Positions 10,849 to 22,435 of a stretch of 64,000 nucleotides of DNA are shown piece after piece. This DNA is from Takakia lepidozioides. Taxonomy: Eukaryota; Streptophyta; Takakiopsida; Takakiales; Takakiaceae. The notes under the pieces are model-generated. The model saw only the letters and a program-made list of their open reading frames with translations. It had not been told where the DNA came from and did no database searches. Where the stretch lies: positions 69,750,001-69,814,000 of the forward strand of contig CM060733.1 of assembly GCA_030704615.1 (NCBI GenBank), read 5' to 3'. Within the stretch, counting starts at the first letter, position 1; each line of letters begins with the position of its first letter. The translations under genes were made by a program, and so were the position numbers.

Positions 10849-13800
10849 ATGACGGGAAACTGGCAGCGGCGCAACCAGAGGATGGGTGGGTTGGGGATTT
10901 TGGTTCTGGCTATCGTCATGGCGCTGCCAGCATGGGGCCGATTTGTAGTAGAAAAGAACAGCTTGAGTGTGACATCTCCAGAATCACTTAAGGGAAATCG
11001 TGACAGTGCAATTGGCAACTTCGGCATCCCGCAATATGGCGGCACCCTGGCGGGAACAGTTCAATACACGGAGGATCAAGCTTTTGGATGTGATCCATTC
11101 ACCACCACTTTTAAGAGTGCGGGCGGTGGGCGTCCGACTTTTCTTCTTGTTGATCGCGGAGGTATTGCTTACCTAAGGCTTGGCATCGAGTTTCTTGAAC
11201 CATTTTGCTTAAACTGTCTGGTGGTGATTTCCACCTAGTATATTCTCTGAAACACATATTCTTTGCTCATAAGCCATCCATTGGAGGGTGTGCCTCTCTT
11301 ATCGTTGCACGTGGTGGAATCTCATGTTTAATTTGAGGAGTCAGAATCCAGTGATGTGAGACTTTCTGATCCGATCTGTTGGGCCTCTACAATTTTTTTA
11401 TTAAGCCAATCGGACTTCGCCTGAGAGAGGAAGCTCAGGGACCCACACCTCTGCATTTACCTTATGAATTCAGATGTGCAGTATCCATAGCTAGGGCCAC
11501 ATCTGTGGTTTGCAGTGAAATTGAAATTTTGTGTTGTGTTTTGCAGTGTGTTATTTTGCAAAGAAGGTTTGGAACGCCCAAAACGCAGGTGCAGCTGCCG
11601 TGCTGGTGGCAGATGACAAGATAGAGCCTTTACTTACCATGGACTCCCCCGAGGATGACTCCACATCAGCAGAATACCTGCAGAATATCACCATCCCTTC
11701 AGCTCTGATTGAGAAGAAATTTGCTGATGAGCTGAAAAAGGCTCTCTCAGGTTCGGAGATGGTGAACATTAACCTAGATTGGAGGGAATCGTTACCACAC
11801 CCTGATGAGCGTGTTGAATATGAGTTTTGGACCAACAGCAATGATGAATGTGGACCCAAATGTGAGGCTCAAGTTGAGTTTGTCAGGAGTTTTAAGGGTG
11901 TTGCTCAGATTTTGGAGCATGGGGGGTACACACTTTTCACCCCCCATTATATTACGTGGTATTGCCCTCAGGCCTTCATCAACAGCAAGCAGTGTAAATC
12001 ACAGTGCATCAATCATGGGCGCTACTGTGCCCCTGACCCGGAACAAGATTTCACCACGGGTTATGATGGGAAGGATGTAGTGGGCGAGAATTTGAGGCAG
12101 CTCTGTGTGTTCAAGGTGGCCACGGAGAAGAAAAAACCCTGGATCTGGTGGGACTATGTCACTGACTTCCAGATCCGGTGTCCCATGAAGGAAAAGAAGT
12201 ACGGCAAGGAGTGCGCGGAAGAAGTCATTAAATCTTTGTGTAACTTCCTTTCCTCCTAACTAGAACATGTGTTTGGTTTTTGTGTGGACAAGGGGTTCCT
12301 GCATGAGAGAGAGGGCATGGAGTTGAGATAGGACATAGCTGGAAGGGGCATAGGGGGCTCTAAACCTCTGGAGCCATTTGTGGGGTTTCAACCCAGGAGG
12401 GCATGTGCAACAAGCTGGTTACAGAGAAGTCACTGCTTTTTCTACAGGTCCTTAAAGAGGTTGTTGGTTCCATCACCGCTGGTGGTAGTCTGGGTTGTGT
12501 CACAAATGTGGAACTGTTAGGCACAGACTGTCTAGGAAAGGGCATGCCTTGAGGAGTACTGCCCTCGGGATATGAATCCTTCTGGGTTGTGGGGTCTCTG
12601 CCCACCAGGGTACATGAGACTGAGCTCGAGGTTGCTATGGGAACCTGGGACAGTTGACAGCAGTTCGTTTACAGAGATGTGTGCCGATTTATTGGCTAGC
12701 ATTTGAAATCATACTCTTGGTTAGGCTTACTTGAAGGATTTTAGGGAAGATGGGAGGCTGCCCGAGAAGTTGCATTTAATGAAGGTATTGGAAGTACATT
12801 GGACTATAATTTGTAGGCTTTTATTTGAGAGCAAGTAACCAGTTATTTACCTGCTATTCATTGCAGCTTTGGATGTCAACGATGTTCGCACATGTATGGG
12901 AAATCCCGATACAGACGAAGAACATCATATTCTGAAAGGAGAGCAAGATGCACAGGTTGGTCTGAAGATTATCGTTGGCAGTTGGAAATTTGTGAATGGT
13001 GTTGTGTCCCCGACCTCTGTTGGATCCGGAATGTAGAAGTCGTTGTCAATGGTAGCTAAAGATGATAATTGTTGAAAGTTGGGAAGGTCTCTAGGTTTGC
13101 AGCAGCAGGGTATGGAAAGTTGAGTGTTACTTCAATCACTTTCACATCTCGGAGCTAATGGCTAAGTGGGTCTGCAACAGGTTGGATCAGGCTCACGTGG
13201 TGATGTCACCATTCTCCCAACGCTCATCATTAACAACAGGCAGTTCCGAGGTGGGTGGTGGGTTTTTCACAGACGTCCCACTCGATTAGGGTAACAAAAA
13301 TGGAATGAAGTTGCGGCCCTCAAGCAGTGGCTGTAAGGTGGCCTTAATGGTTGGTAGATTATTATGCATAATAATCCGTAGCTTAGTAGGAACATCTTCC
13401 CACTGCTTGCTCATAAATTTCATTTCCAACTTCTAGGCTGTTGTCAATCTCTATTTGGCTGTTCAATTTTATTCAAAACTGCAGTGCAAAGGCTGGCTGC
13501 CTCCGAAGCATGAGCTGGGACTCTATGCCTACCATACTGAACGAGTTGAGAGGCATTGACTCACTGCAGAGCTGCTAGGATAGAATAGCTGCATGGGGAA
13601 AAAAAATGAAACCTAAGCACACCCTGGCAATGTGTCTATCCCTTGTCGCAGGGAAGCTAGACAAGGGAGCAGTGCTGAAGGCAATTTGTTCTGGATATAA
13701 GGAGACCACAGAGCCTTCAGTTTGTCTGAGTGAAGGTAATGGTTCCCATTTCAAACATTTCAATCTAGGATACTTCATGGTTGACACTAGGAAGATGCCT

Positions 13801-16800
13801 TTGACTTTGACACGAGTTTATTTCCTCGAGGTCATTTGAGCCTTCTGCAAAGTAACAGTGCCTTACAGCTGAGAGTGCTATGCCAATTGATAAGAATAAT
13901 TTTCCTCTCCAATGTTTGTTTACCTGCCCAGGTCATGTTTGATTGCCTCTAACTTTGATTTGTGAGCATCCCAGCTCTCTCTCTTTCTGTTTCAATCTTG
14001 GTTGAAGAGACTGCTTGTCACCTTCACGCAGAGTTTGTTAGTGTCAATCTAGGAGAATGTAATGAGTACAAAAGTAACTTGTAGCCCATGAAATACAGCC
14101 ACTTGGGGCCACTCAAGTGACAATGCAGTAGCAGAAAAAATAGTTGACCCACTGGAGTTTCACTTGAATGCACCTGTATATCTAAGGCCATAATGACTAT
14201 TGAGGTTAACATAAGCTCTGAGACACTACATCATGGCACAGATTGCGATAACCCTTATATGATGATTTAGCCCAATCTAAAAGTGTTTTGATTGTAGGAG
14301 TGGAGACAAATGAATGTCTGGACAACAACGGAGGTTGCTGGCAGAACGAAAAAACCAATATTACTGCCTGCTTGGTATAGTCCTCCTCTAGTCTGCATTG
14401 TGCGCCCTAAGTTTTAATGAATTCCAGCTCAGCTCTTGTGTGGATGTTTGTAGTGGCTTTGAACTATCTGAATGTAAAATGCTGCCACAATTCCTGTTGC
14501 ATCTGCAGTTGTAAATTGTCTTGTTGCTTCTCTGCACAGGACACTTTCCGCGGCCGTGTCTGTCAATGTCCTCTCGTTCAAGGTGTGCAGCTCGAGGGAG
14601 ATGGTTATACTAGTTGTGAAGGTGTGTCTCTCTATCCCTCTCTAACTCTTTGTTCCAAAACAGCCAATGTGGCTGTTCGGGGTGAGTTTGGCATTCCGTC
14701 CTTAAGCTCCCGACGAGATGAATTCAAGGTCAGATGGTGGGGTCAGCTGCAACATATGTCCAACACCAGATATCCTAAGTTAATCGACTCTATATCTTGG
14801 AAACAGGACTGCCCTGTCAAACAGGCTAAGTCCTGGCAGAAGAGAGTAGAAGAGATTCTCAAGGACCTGGACCCTGCTGGATAAATCTGACTTAGAGGCT
14901 GTAGTGTCCAAAGCCATGTCTGTTGCCATGAGATTGTCTGATGAAAATGAAGTCAGGCAGAAAACTTCCCTGAACTTGTTTCCAGTCAGTGACATGGGGG
15001 AGGACATCTTGGATGACCTCAAGGGTCTACCCACTCTCGGCACTAGACTGAAATTTAAACTCAGGGCAGGAAGCTTACCTTTGAACAGCAAACAGAAGCA
15101 GAGAGGAAAGGGAGAGTGCAATTGCCCGTTGTGTGGGCAATCTGAAGACAGTACTCATTTTCTGATACACTGTCCGGGGTTCTCTCACCAAAGAGACGCT
15201 CTCTTCAAATCTATCAAGGGAATTGTGCCTGTACCTCTGTTTACCAACTTTGAAAGTCTCGAGGCTGAGCCAAAAGCCCAGCAAATCACACACAGCAGAT
15301 TGATGCTTGTGTGAAGGGATTTCTAGAGGATATCTGGAAAACCCGGATTAATTCTATATATGAAGGTAAGTCTTACTACCAACGTCAGCCCCTGACAGAG
15401 GTAGGTTCTGTCCCTTTTGTTTCCGCTCAAACTGGGCGCGGGGTCAATGGCCACAAGGCTACGGCAAACAACGTCTAATGAGTACAATCTAACTCTTTGT
15501 TCTGCCAAAACTGGGCTCGGGGTCTAGGGCCACAAGGCTACGGCAAACAATGTCTCATGAGTACATTCTAGTTTTTAGGTTTCTTGATTTCTTTTCATCC
15601 TCTTGATTTTCAGGTCTGTTTGTACTTCTGAACCTGTTGTTACTGTCGTTAACTGGTGTTCAGCCCATAACAATCAGCTCACACTGTTTGCTTCTGAAGT
15701 ACACAATCAGATCTTCTTGTTATGCGACAGATTTTGGGTGGTAGCTTACTACCTTCATGCCATCTTCAATCCGCAATGGTGCTCTTCCATGCAGTGCCTC
15801 ATGTGTATGGAAATGTTAAGAACTGTTTTAAAATCTACAAGCTATGTAGCTTCTACCTAGTTGAAGTGCTGGCAGGCTGATTCTTCATGCTGACAGTAGC
15901 TTAGCTTTCTGCAAGCGTCCTGTCACAAGGCTTTTGGCAGTTGCTGCATTGGTGTTACCAAAATATGACCTTAATGAGTAGAGATGCTGTGGTAGGGTAT
16001 TGGGTTTTGACTATGGTAATTGCATGCAAACAGCTTCAGGATCGGGCCGGTGCAAGATCGACAATGGCGGTTGCTGGCAAGAAACTCGCTTGGGCTTGGT
16101 GTCCTCCGCCTGCTTGGTATTTTGCGATCATTTTGTATGTATTGTCAGCAGTAACTGTGGCATGTTTCCTCTTATAAAAACATGATTTGGTTGGTGGCAT
16201 GTTCTTATTTTTTGTAATGTTTTTGTAACATTATTGCTGAGTGGATGTTTGATAACTTCATGCAGGATACACTGATCAAAGGGTGCCGTTGTCCAGAGGG
16301 TTTTACGGGCGATGGCATCTCTGAATGTCTTGGTATGTTTGACCCCTTGTGTTGATAGGCATTTCAGTGGAGTCCTGAGTAACACTTGAGCAAGAGCCCT
16401 GATTTGAGCTCTGTTAATCAAGTGGTCAATATTGCTTGATAAGCACCAACTGTTGATACTTTGCATCAATCAAGGTTGGAGTTGGCATTTGCCTTTCCTG
16501 TGGATTTGACTCTCTATTTAATGATAGGCTATACAGGAACAGCTAGTAAGGGCCTATACTAGTGCATGGCAACTATGCTAGTATAGGCCTATTGCAACCA
16601 TGGTGCATAGTCCCCCTAAGGTTGCCAAGTCATTCTTGGGGAAGTTATCAATTAGATGATAATGAGAGAAGCTACAGACAGCTTCATCTGGTTGTCCCCT
16701 TTCCGATAAGAGTTCATTGTCAAGTCTTGATGTGTAGCTTTGTGGGTTCCTCAAAAAGTCTCTTACATTTGCCTGGTTGTCTGCCTTGTTGATCAATTAC

Positions 16801-18132
16801 AATATCCATTGTGATTGCATATCCATATCATTTGACGTGCAAATAACTACTCCTTTGTGAAGTTGGTGTGGGAAGTTATAACAGGTGGTCACTGTTGTAC
16901 ATGATATAGTTGAACTGTTTCAATCTCTTAGGTTGACTCTCTAAGTTATGAGACAGCATTCTTTCCGGTTTCCTTCCTCCTTTTATTGTTTCTTCTATGT
17001 TTCTTACCTTGATTTGTTTTCCTCGAGCGTTTGTGTTCATCTTCAAAAGCTTTTCTTTCCCTTGGATGTAACTTTTTCATTTCATCTCTGGTTACCTCAA
17101 TGTTAATTCGGAGTTTACGAGGTCTCATGCTGATATATTCTCCTTTGTGCAGATATTGATGAGTGCAAAATGAAAACGAAGTGTCAGTGTCCCGAATGCA
17201 CCTGCAAAAATACGTGGGGCAGTTATGATTGCCAATGCTCAGGCGGCCTTCTCTATATCCATGAACATGACACGTGCATCAGTAAGTCCTCATCCCCTTC
17301 GCTTTGGTTGTGCTATTTGGGGCTTGTTTGAGAATAATGGGCTTAAGCTATTGCTCGCAGGGGCTCAATGTCCTGTGAAATGGGCTTTCTGGGCTATGAG
17401 CAGACAGGCAACCTGCTTTAGAGGGACCAACAATCATTATCTTCTGCTAGTGGGTTTCCTGGCCACAAATGTGATCGATTAGGACAAGTAGGATCTCAGG
17501 ATCTTGCTGCTGCTGGCTAAGCCCTCCTTCCCTGTGCTAGAAAATTTGTCTAACAATCATGTACAATTTTCTCCAATTAGTTGAGCTTAGTTGGACATAT
17601 TCTTTAGGAGTACTAATCATCTTTTGTATGTTGTTTGCCCTTTCTGCAGGCAAGAAGAGTTCACAGTCAAGGGTTGGGTGGACTGTGTCACTCATTGTGC
17701 TTGCCGGCATAGCTGTGGTTGGAGTTGGTGCCTACATAGTCTACAAGTACAGGCTCCGGGTATGTATGAAGGCTGGCTGATTGTGGTTTTATATGTGGTC
17801 AATGTGTAGTTCTCATGGAGACCTGGTCTGTTTTCACAGCTCACTGCCTGTCTGCACCTGTGGAAATGGCTTCACCAGGTTGAATGCAGAAGCATTGAAA
17901 TTGTTGACCACATAACTGAGAAAGGATAGCAAATGTGGGAGGTAAAGGCTTGTGTCCTCCTAGAATTGCACTGTTGGTACTTATTGTGGTCAGCCTTTCT
18001 AATGGACACTGATACTTTTGATGATTGGGGTGGCAGTCATACATGGATTCAGAGATAAGGGCAATCATGGCACAATACATGCCCTTGGATAGTCAGAACG
18101 AGGTCACTCAGCACTTGCAGGAAGATATTTAA
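10849..18132 (+). CDS. VSR: Vacuolar sorting receptor (BP-80/VSR family), 12 exons, intact
   Basis: This type I membrane receptor carries soluble vacuolar proteins from the trans-Golgi to prevacuolar compartments. Exons: 10849-11161, 11547-12239, 12867-12955, 13181-13250, 13652-13735, 14298-14374, 14540-14621, 16034-16116, 16266-16332, 17153-17281, 17650-17759, 18037-18132; all junctions are GT-AG and total 1893 nt, 630 aa, the usual family length. Visible parts are a signal peptide ([19 protein letters not shown]), a protease-associated domain ([16 protein letters not shown]), the conserved WTNSNDECG and PHYITWYCP blocks, EGF-like repeats in exons 6-10 ([13 protein letters not shown]), a transmembrane helix at about 570-592, and the cytosolic sorting motif YMPL (613-616). 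An alternative ATG lies at 10882. No defect is seen. Number and branch within the VSR family are not determined. Confidence 0.96.
14660..15420 (+). mobile_element. LINE-type reverse transcriptase C-terminal fragment in VSR intron 7
   Basis: Plus-strand frames read [23 protein letters not shown], split here as [15 protein letters not shown] and [11 protein letters not shown], then after a stop [15 protein letters not shown] and [20 protein letters not shown]. An R-E-G-P-RR block followed by a CPLC...HFL.HCP zinc motif is typical of the end of many non-LTR retrotransposon polymerases, more often met in animals and algae than in seed plants. It sits wholly inside intron 7 in the same orientation as the gene, whose splice sites remain intact. 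No RT core remains. 5' truncation is normal for LINE insertions. Confidence 0.7.
15428..15570 (+). repeat. Two-copy 78-bp tandem repeat in VSR intron 7
   Basis: CAAACTGGGCGCGGGGTC and CAAAACTGGGCTCGGGGTC begin two copies about 78 bp apart. Each contains CCACAAGGCTACGGCAAACA and ends near ATGAGTAC. It directly follows the LINE fragment and may be that element's duplicated 3' UTR. Confidence 0.75.
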
Positions 18133-19430
18133 TTGCAGGTGTGCCCTTTGCTTGCTTTTGCTTGTGTGAAGAGATACGGATGCTCACAGCTGCATATTTC
18201 ACAGGAAGATTGTAAATGGGAAAGAGGGGAAGGGAGGGGTGGGGGGTGGGGGGGGGGGCCTTGTTGTCTGAAGGGATATGTAACAAAAGTATTTCTTACT
18301 GGCAGTGAAAAGGTACTGATGTCCCACTGTTGGTAGGCCCGGTGCACCGGAGGCGATTAAAGACGACGTTTGTTCTTCAGCAAATGATTTCTAGGTTGAG
18401 TCGGGGTGTATGCTGGTTGATTGAGTTGCCACTTTTGCCTATGGCGTAACAATGCGTGTTCTACTGAAACCCTCTCTAGGCTTCAAGGAGGTTGGTTGGT
18501 GCCTCTAGTGTGTAGGGACTACTCTTTGGGGTCCTTGCATGGTGAAGGATCTCAGCCGACTGTACGTTCATTGTCTTCTTAGTATCCCTTTGTTGGGAAT
18601 GGTTCAAGCATAGTGCTCATTGTAGAATCCATGTGTACATTCGAGAGGGGTTGGGGTTGGGGTGGGAAAAAGAGCAGGGGGTTATGTTGGGGGACTCCAT
18701 GTGGCATATGCCAAAAGGCAAGCTCTGTTGGGTCTCTTTTCTAATGACTTTACAGTACGTCCACACCTCTTTTGAATAAAACAGAAACCACTGAATTATC
18801 AGCCTTTGTCCATAGTATCACTGTGTTCCTCACTTTAGAAGGGACCTTAGAGTTAGGCCTCCTCGCAGCTTAGCCACAGTGGTGTGTGCTTGTACAGTTC
18901 AGAGTGGAAAGGGGCAAGTGGTAGAAATGGACCCACTCGGGGAAATCTGGGCATCTCTAGATCATTTTTTTTTCTGTAACTCAAATCAGGGAAACTGATA
19001 AGTTAATGTTCTGAATGTGATGTAAGTTTGACAGGAAATTCTCATTGGGTTTATCTGTGTAGGCAGAACATCCTGAGTGTGTGCTCTGGCCGGTACCCCG
19101 AGTTTCTATGTGCCTGTCCCTGTGTGGTTTTGGGTCTTATTACCCATCTGTCTTTGGTACCCATGTGTGGTTGTGCGACCTCATGCCGATTTTCTAGGAC
19201 ACTGGTGGGGCTTTAGTTTTGCAAAATTACAGGCATGGGCATGGATGCTGTTTGAAAAGACTCTTTTCTATGCCATATGTGCCAGTGTCACACTAGTGTT
19301 AGCTGTTGGTGCCACAAAGAAGAGTAGCATTCTGAATGAAGTTGGTGCAATGTGGCAGTCATCACACACCAGGAGATTCTTGCTAATCAGCGACTGTGCT
19401 GGTTAGCCCAAAAACTATGGCAGAAGAATT
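18133..19430 (+). other. 3' flank of VSR gene, no further gene seen
   Basis: An AATAAA lies at about 18773 and could serve polyadenylation. A long G-run occupies 18227-18258. The rest is unique-looking non-coding sequence without convincing ORFs. Confidence 0.5.
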
Positions 19431-19439
19431 CCTGTAGCT

Positions 19440-20390
19440 CCTCCTGAATTGCATCATGGTAGACGCAGCAGTGTGTCAGGCACATACCCTTCCTCCATCG
19501 TCTGCCGAGAGAGTCTCCTCGATTTGGCGTGGGTCACCGTGCAATTTATCTTTGACTACTAAACGCATGTTCACCTGTTGCGGACCTCGATGCAGCTGTT
19601 TCCTGCATCTACATACTCTATGCTCCCTCATCTTTCTCACCTTTGCCATGAGTATTTGATAGCAGCACTATTGATGCAGGATCCTGTGGATCCAACTCGC
19701 GTTAGCATGGATTCTGCAGGCACCAAGCAAGGCTTCTCAATGCAACAATATCCGGTTCAGATGGTTTTTTCTCAAGTTCTGTGCGTCTCGCAGACACCCT
19801 GCAAGGCCAAGAAGGTCGACCATGCACATGAAATACTCCACTGTAGGTAGTAGCCATGATCTCGGCTCATGGACTCCTAGTGACTGGTGACGACCTTCAG
19901 CCAATAGGCCCGAGTGGCTGCATGCAGCAAGGAGAGATATCAAGATACTTCAGGATATTTTCTGGCTTCAAACCTCCCTGTTCTCATGTGACGTGCATTC
20001 TCATTCAAGTTCTCCCATTCCTTCTCTTCATTTGGGACATACTGTCAACAAGGGCATTCTCCAAGTTGGGAATTCCCTTGTTATGGATCCACTTAGCCGC
20101 TGCTAGCCTTGCACACGCATTGAGCCAATCAATACGATCATATGTATAACCCGTCCCGTTACTTGCCTATAGATTTTGAAAGTCTCTTCACCTCGAGTCC
20201 CATGCGACGACATCCAATGGCGTACATGTCAACAAGGGAATTCTTCTTCACAATATCTGGCAGCAATCCCACTTTGTTCTTGCCTTTTATCAGGGCTCCT
20301 AGACTGGCATACGCCTTGAGAAGAGTAGTGTTATTGCATTCACCCATACATTTTGCGGGCCTCTTCAACAGGGCCAAACCGGCATCTCCA
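19440..20390 (-). pseudogene. Pentatricopeptide repeat (PPR) protein pseudogene
   Basis: Minus-strand PPR blocks appear in order but in different frames: ASLGALIKGK and DIVKKNSLVDMYA (20377-20160), ISLLAACSHSGLLAEGRH and YFMCMVDLLGLAGCLRDAQN (19943-19770), LLGACRIHANA (about 19730), then AKVRKMREHRVCRCRKQ and EGYVPDT near 19500-19450, which resemble the E/E+ region of land-plant PLS-type PPR proteins. Such proteins usually act in organelle RNA editing. Multiple stops, frame changes and missing repeats make it non-functional. Fewer than five repeats survive of the ten or more expected. Confidence 0.85.
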
Positions 20391-20499
20391 TTCCATCGTC
20401 CCCCTTCTACCTGAACTGCGCATATTTATGCCAATAACACAGAGTTTAAAGACTTTCGTGAGTTCCTGCTGTTGCGGGCTGAATAACAGGTCCATGCAT

Positions 20500-20823
20500 T
20501 GTTGGAGTGGGATCAGTGCCGACGTAGACTAGACCTACGGGCTAAGATAGACTGCGGTCAGTGAAACGGCCTTGACCGCTTCTCTTGACCACTCCATGCA
20601 TGGACAAATAGGATTGCCACTCTCTTGATTGAGTTTCTAGCTTAAGTTCAATCTAGCCTTTGTCTCTGGCATCTGATAGTATATGTAGTCCCACTAATGC
20701 TTGTGTAACACATGCAGTTGTGCACAAAAGCTTGCATGCTCTGGCAGATCAGTAAAAGCTCTCGCTTCCCTGTGTGACAGTGATTCCCGTTAACTCGTGT
20801 TCCAAGTGCTGTAGTATTTTACA
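20500..20823 (+). repeat. Ty1/copia-type LTR
   Basis: It begins TGTTGGAGTGGG and ends ATTTTACA (324 bp), with the TG...CA ends typical of copia LTRs. A primer-site-like sequence and a copia gag start follow in the right order and spacing. No second LTR is visible. Confidence 0.7.
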
Positions 20824-20824
20824 A

Positions 20825-20843
20825 TAGGTTATGGACCCACTGT
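20825..20843 (+). other. Candidate primer site against the anticodon arm of initiator tRNA-Met
   Basis: AGGTTATGGACCCACTG follows the LTR end. It is nearly complementary to the anticodon arm of plant initiator tRNA-Met (GTGGGCCCATAACC as remembered). Internal tRNA priming is known for copia elements. There is one mismatch in the GGTTATGGGCCC core. Confidence 0.6.
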
Positions 20844-20935
20844 AGTGTTGTCGCTGCATAATTCATGCGTTCGTACGTCTGGTAGCACTCTTGGTTCACT
20901 GTAACTATATTCTCTTTCATCTTTATTTGTGCATC

Positions 20936-21157
20936 ATGAGTACTAGAAATGATCTCAAGGACCTTGGTAACATAGACAAGTTCTCAGGAGATAACTTCCA
21001 ACTTTGGAAGTTCCAGATGGTAGTTATGTTGAGAGCCAAGAAATTACTCGAGATTGTCAATGGTAATGAGAGAAGAGAGGATGCCGAGGAGCCAGAGGAT
21101 TGGATAGACAGGGACAATGTGGCCATGATGTTATGCCAAATCGAATTTGAAGATTGA
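20936..21157 (+). pseudogene. Ty1/copia gag N-terminus, truncated
   Basis: The ATG at 20936 opens a short frame with FSGDNFQLWKFQMVVMLRAK and WIDRDNVAMMLCQIE, the N-terminal signature of plant copia gag (UBN2/DUF4219-like). It stops at 21157, where sequence of a different origin begins. Only about 73 aa remain of a polyprotein that should exceed 1200. Confidence 0.85.
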
Positions 21158-21164
21158 GCAACAG

Positions 21165-21560
21165 TAAGATTGTTGAAAGTCGACTCACTCTCGTCCCTTC
21201 GTACAAGGGAGTTCTCGCCTCCCTCTCCATGTCATTTGAGGGGGCCATTTCAGAATCATCGATTGGCCGGGTTCCCTCTTCATGGGATGCATCAGCGCCC
21301 ACATGATGCATTAAGAGATCCTCCATGGCTTGCACATCCTCCTAGTTAATTCCATGCTCATTGTTGTTGTCACTGTCACTATCACTGTCATCGTCATCAT
21401 CGTCCGGTACCGTGGGGGCGACGTCTCGCCCACGGCTCCCGCCTGATGTACTTGGGTTGTTTTCGGATGGGGTGCCAAGAGAAAAGACCGGGAAGGGATG
21501 GACAAAGTCCTGATACGAACAAATGAACATATGGACATATATTATAATGTGTCCTTGCAA
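21165..21560 (-). pseudogene. CACTA (En/Spm) TNP2 transposase N-terminal fragment
   Basis: On the minus strand an acidic run (PDDDDDDSDSDSDNNNEHG) is followed by VQAMEDLLMHHVG and then RTPLYEGTRVSRLSTILLLL, which resembles the segment before the TNP2 transposase core (PLY.G...SRLS...LL). A stop (TAG) separates the acidic part from the rest. It abuts the copia gag fragment at about 21160. There is no catalytic core. Confidence 0.6.
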
Positions 21561-22430
21561 CCATACACTTCATTATAAGCGAAATGCAAACAACAACCTT
21601 CAATGTGTGTGTGCATCAAATATGTCATTCAATAATTACATGTATGTGCGCAACGTACACGCATGCAAAGTTTCAAACCCAAACAAAATCATTTCCCCCC
21701 CCCCCCAATGACGCATTCACCCTATCAACCAATTTTTGTTTATTAATGTGAAATAAAATCCTCTCATGCCATTGCACCCAACAAACGGATGTGGCTCAAG
21801 CTTCATTTTTTCCTACATGTGCTTTAAATTTTTATTTTATTTTTAAAAAAAAAATTGCCTCCCCAATAACGCACTCACCCTTGCACCAATTTTGAATTAA
21901 ATCGAATTTAAGTGAATTTAAAATAAATATTTGCATTTATAAAATATATGATTGGGGTTTTGAGGGGCGTAATGATTTTATTTTTAGCTCTATTTTGTTA
22001 TGTGACATCAAGCTTTGCACCACTACATCCATGCAAAAAAATGGGACAAAAAAAAAATGGAAAAAAAATAAGTGTATTTCTAGGGTCACTTTTGCATAAC
22101 TCTCTATGAAGAGTGCATGATGTTGAAGATAACTCAACTTTGGAGTGCAAATGAGAGAACAAAATCTGGTTATGAATCAACTTGGTCCAAGGCTTATCTG
22201 AACAATATCAGTTCTCATTGACTGTAAATCCCTCTGACCTTAGATCAGATGTACTGAGTACTTCTTTTTTGGCTAACCTTACTTGTGAATATGGAGATAT
22301 GTTGATCCTAGTGCAGTCACAACCTGTGCTCTTTGTAGATTTCAAAGGAAACTGTGACAGAATTTGTTCTAGATTGTCTGGATGAATTTTCAGAAGCATT
22401 TGTTCAGCGACATTGAACTATTGCCGCAGA
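21561..22430. other. AT-rich spacer, no gene recognised
   Basis: This stretch contains a C-run (21691-21703), several A/T homopolymers and two related sentences (21705-21740 and 21860-21895, each with ACGCA.TCACCC followed by CCAATTTT). Short ORFs here look random. Confidence 0.5.
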
Positions 22431-22435
22431 TTCCA

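Noticed and set aside
10320-11045. 241-codon minus ORF
   Set aside because: It lies antisense to the receptor's first exon and upstream region, has no motif, and includes a poly-Phe run from an A-tract.
14417-15314. A separate host gene inside the receptor intron
   Set aside because: The frames contain the C-terminal signature of LINE polymerases and are broken by stops; the first part of the frame is simply exon 7.
16946-17128. Lys/Arg-rich small protein on the minus strand
   Set aside because: It is the reverse of a pyrimidine-rich intron 9 stretch before the exon 10 acceptor.
20891-21157. Independent small gene
   Set aside because: The frame is the N-terminus of copia gag, directly behind an LTR and primer-like site.
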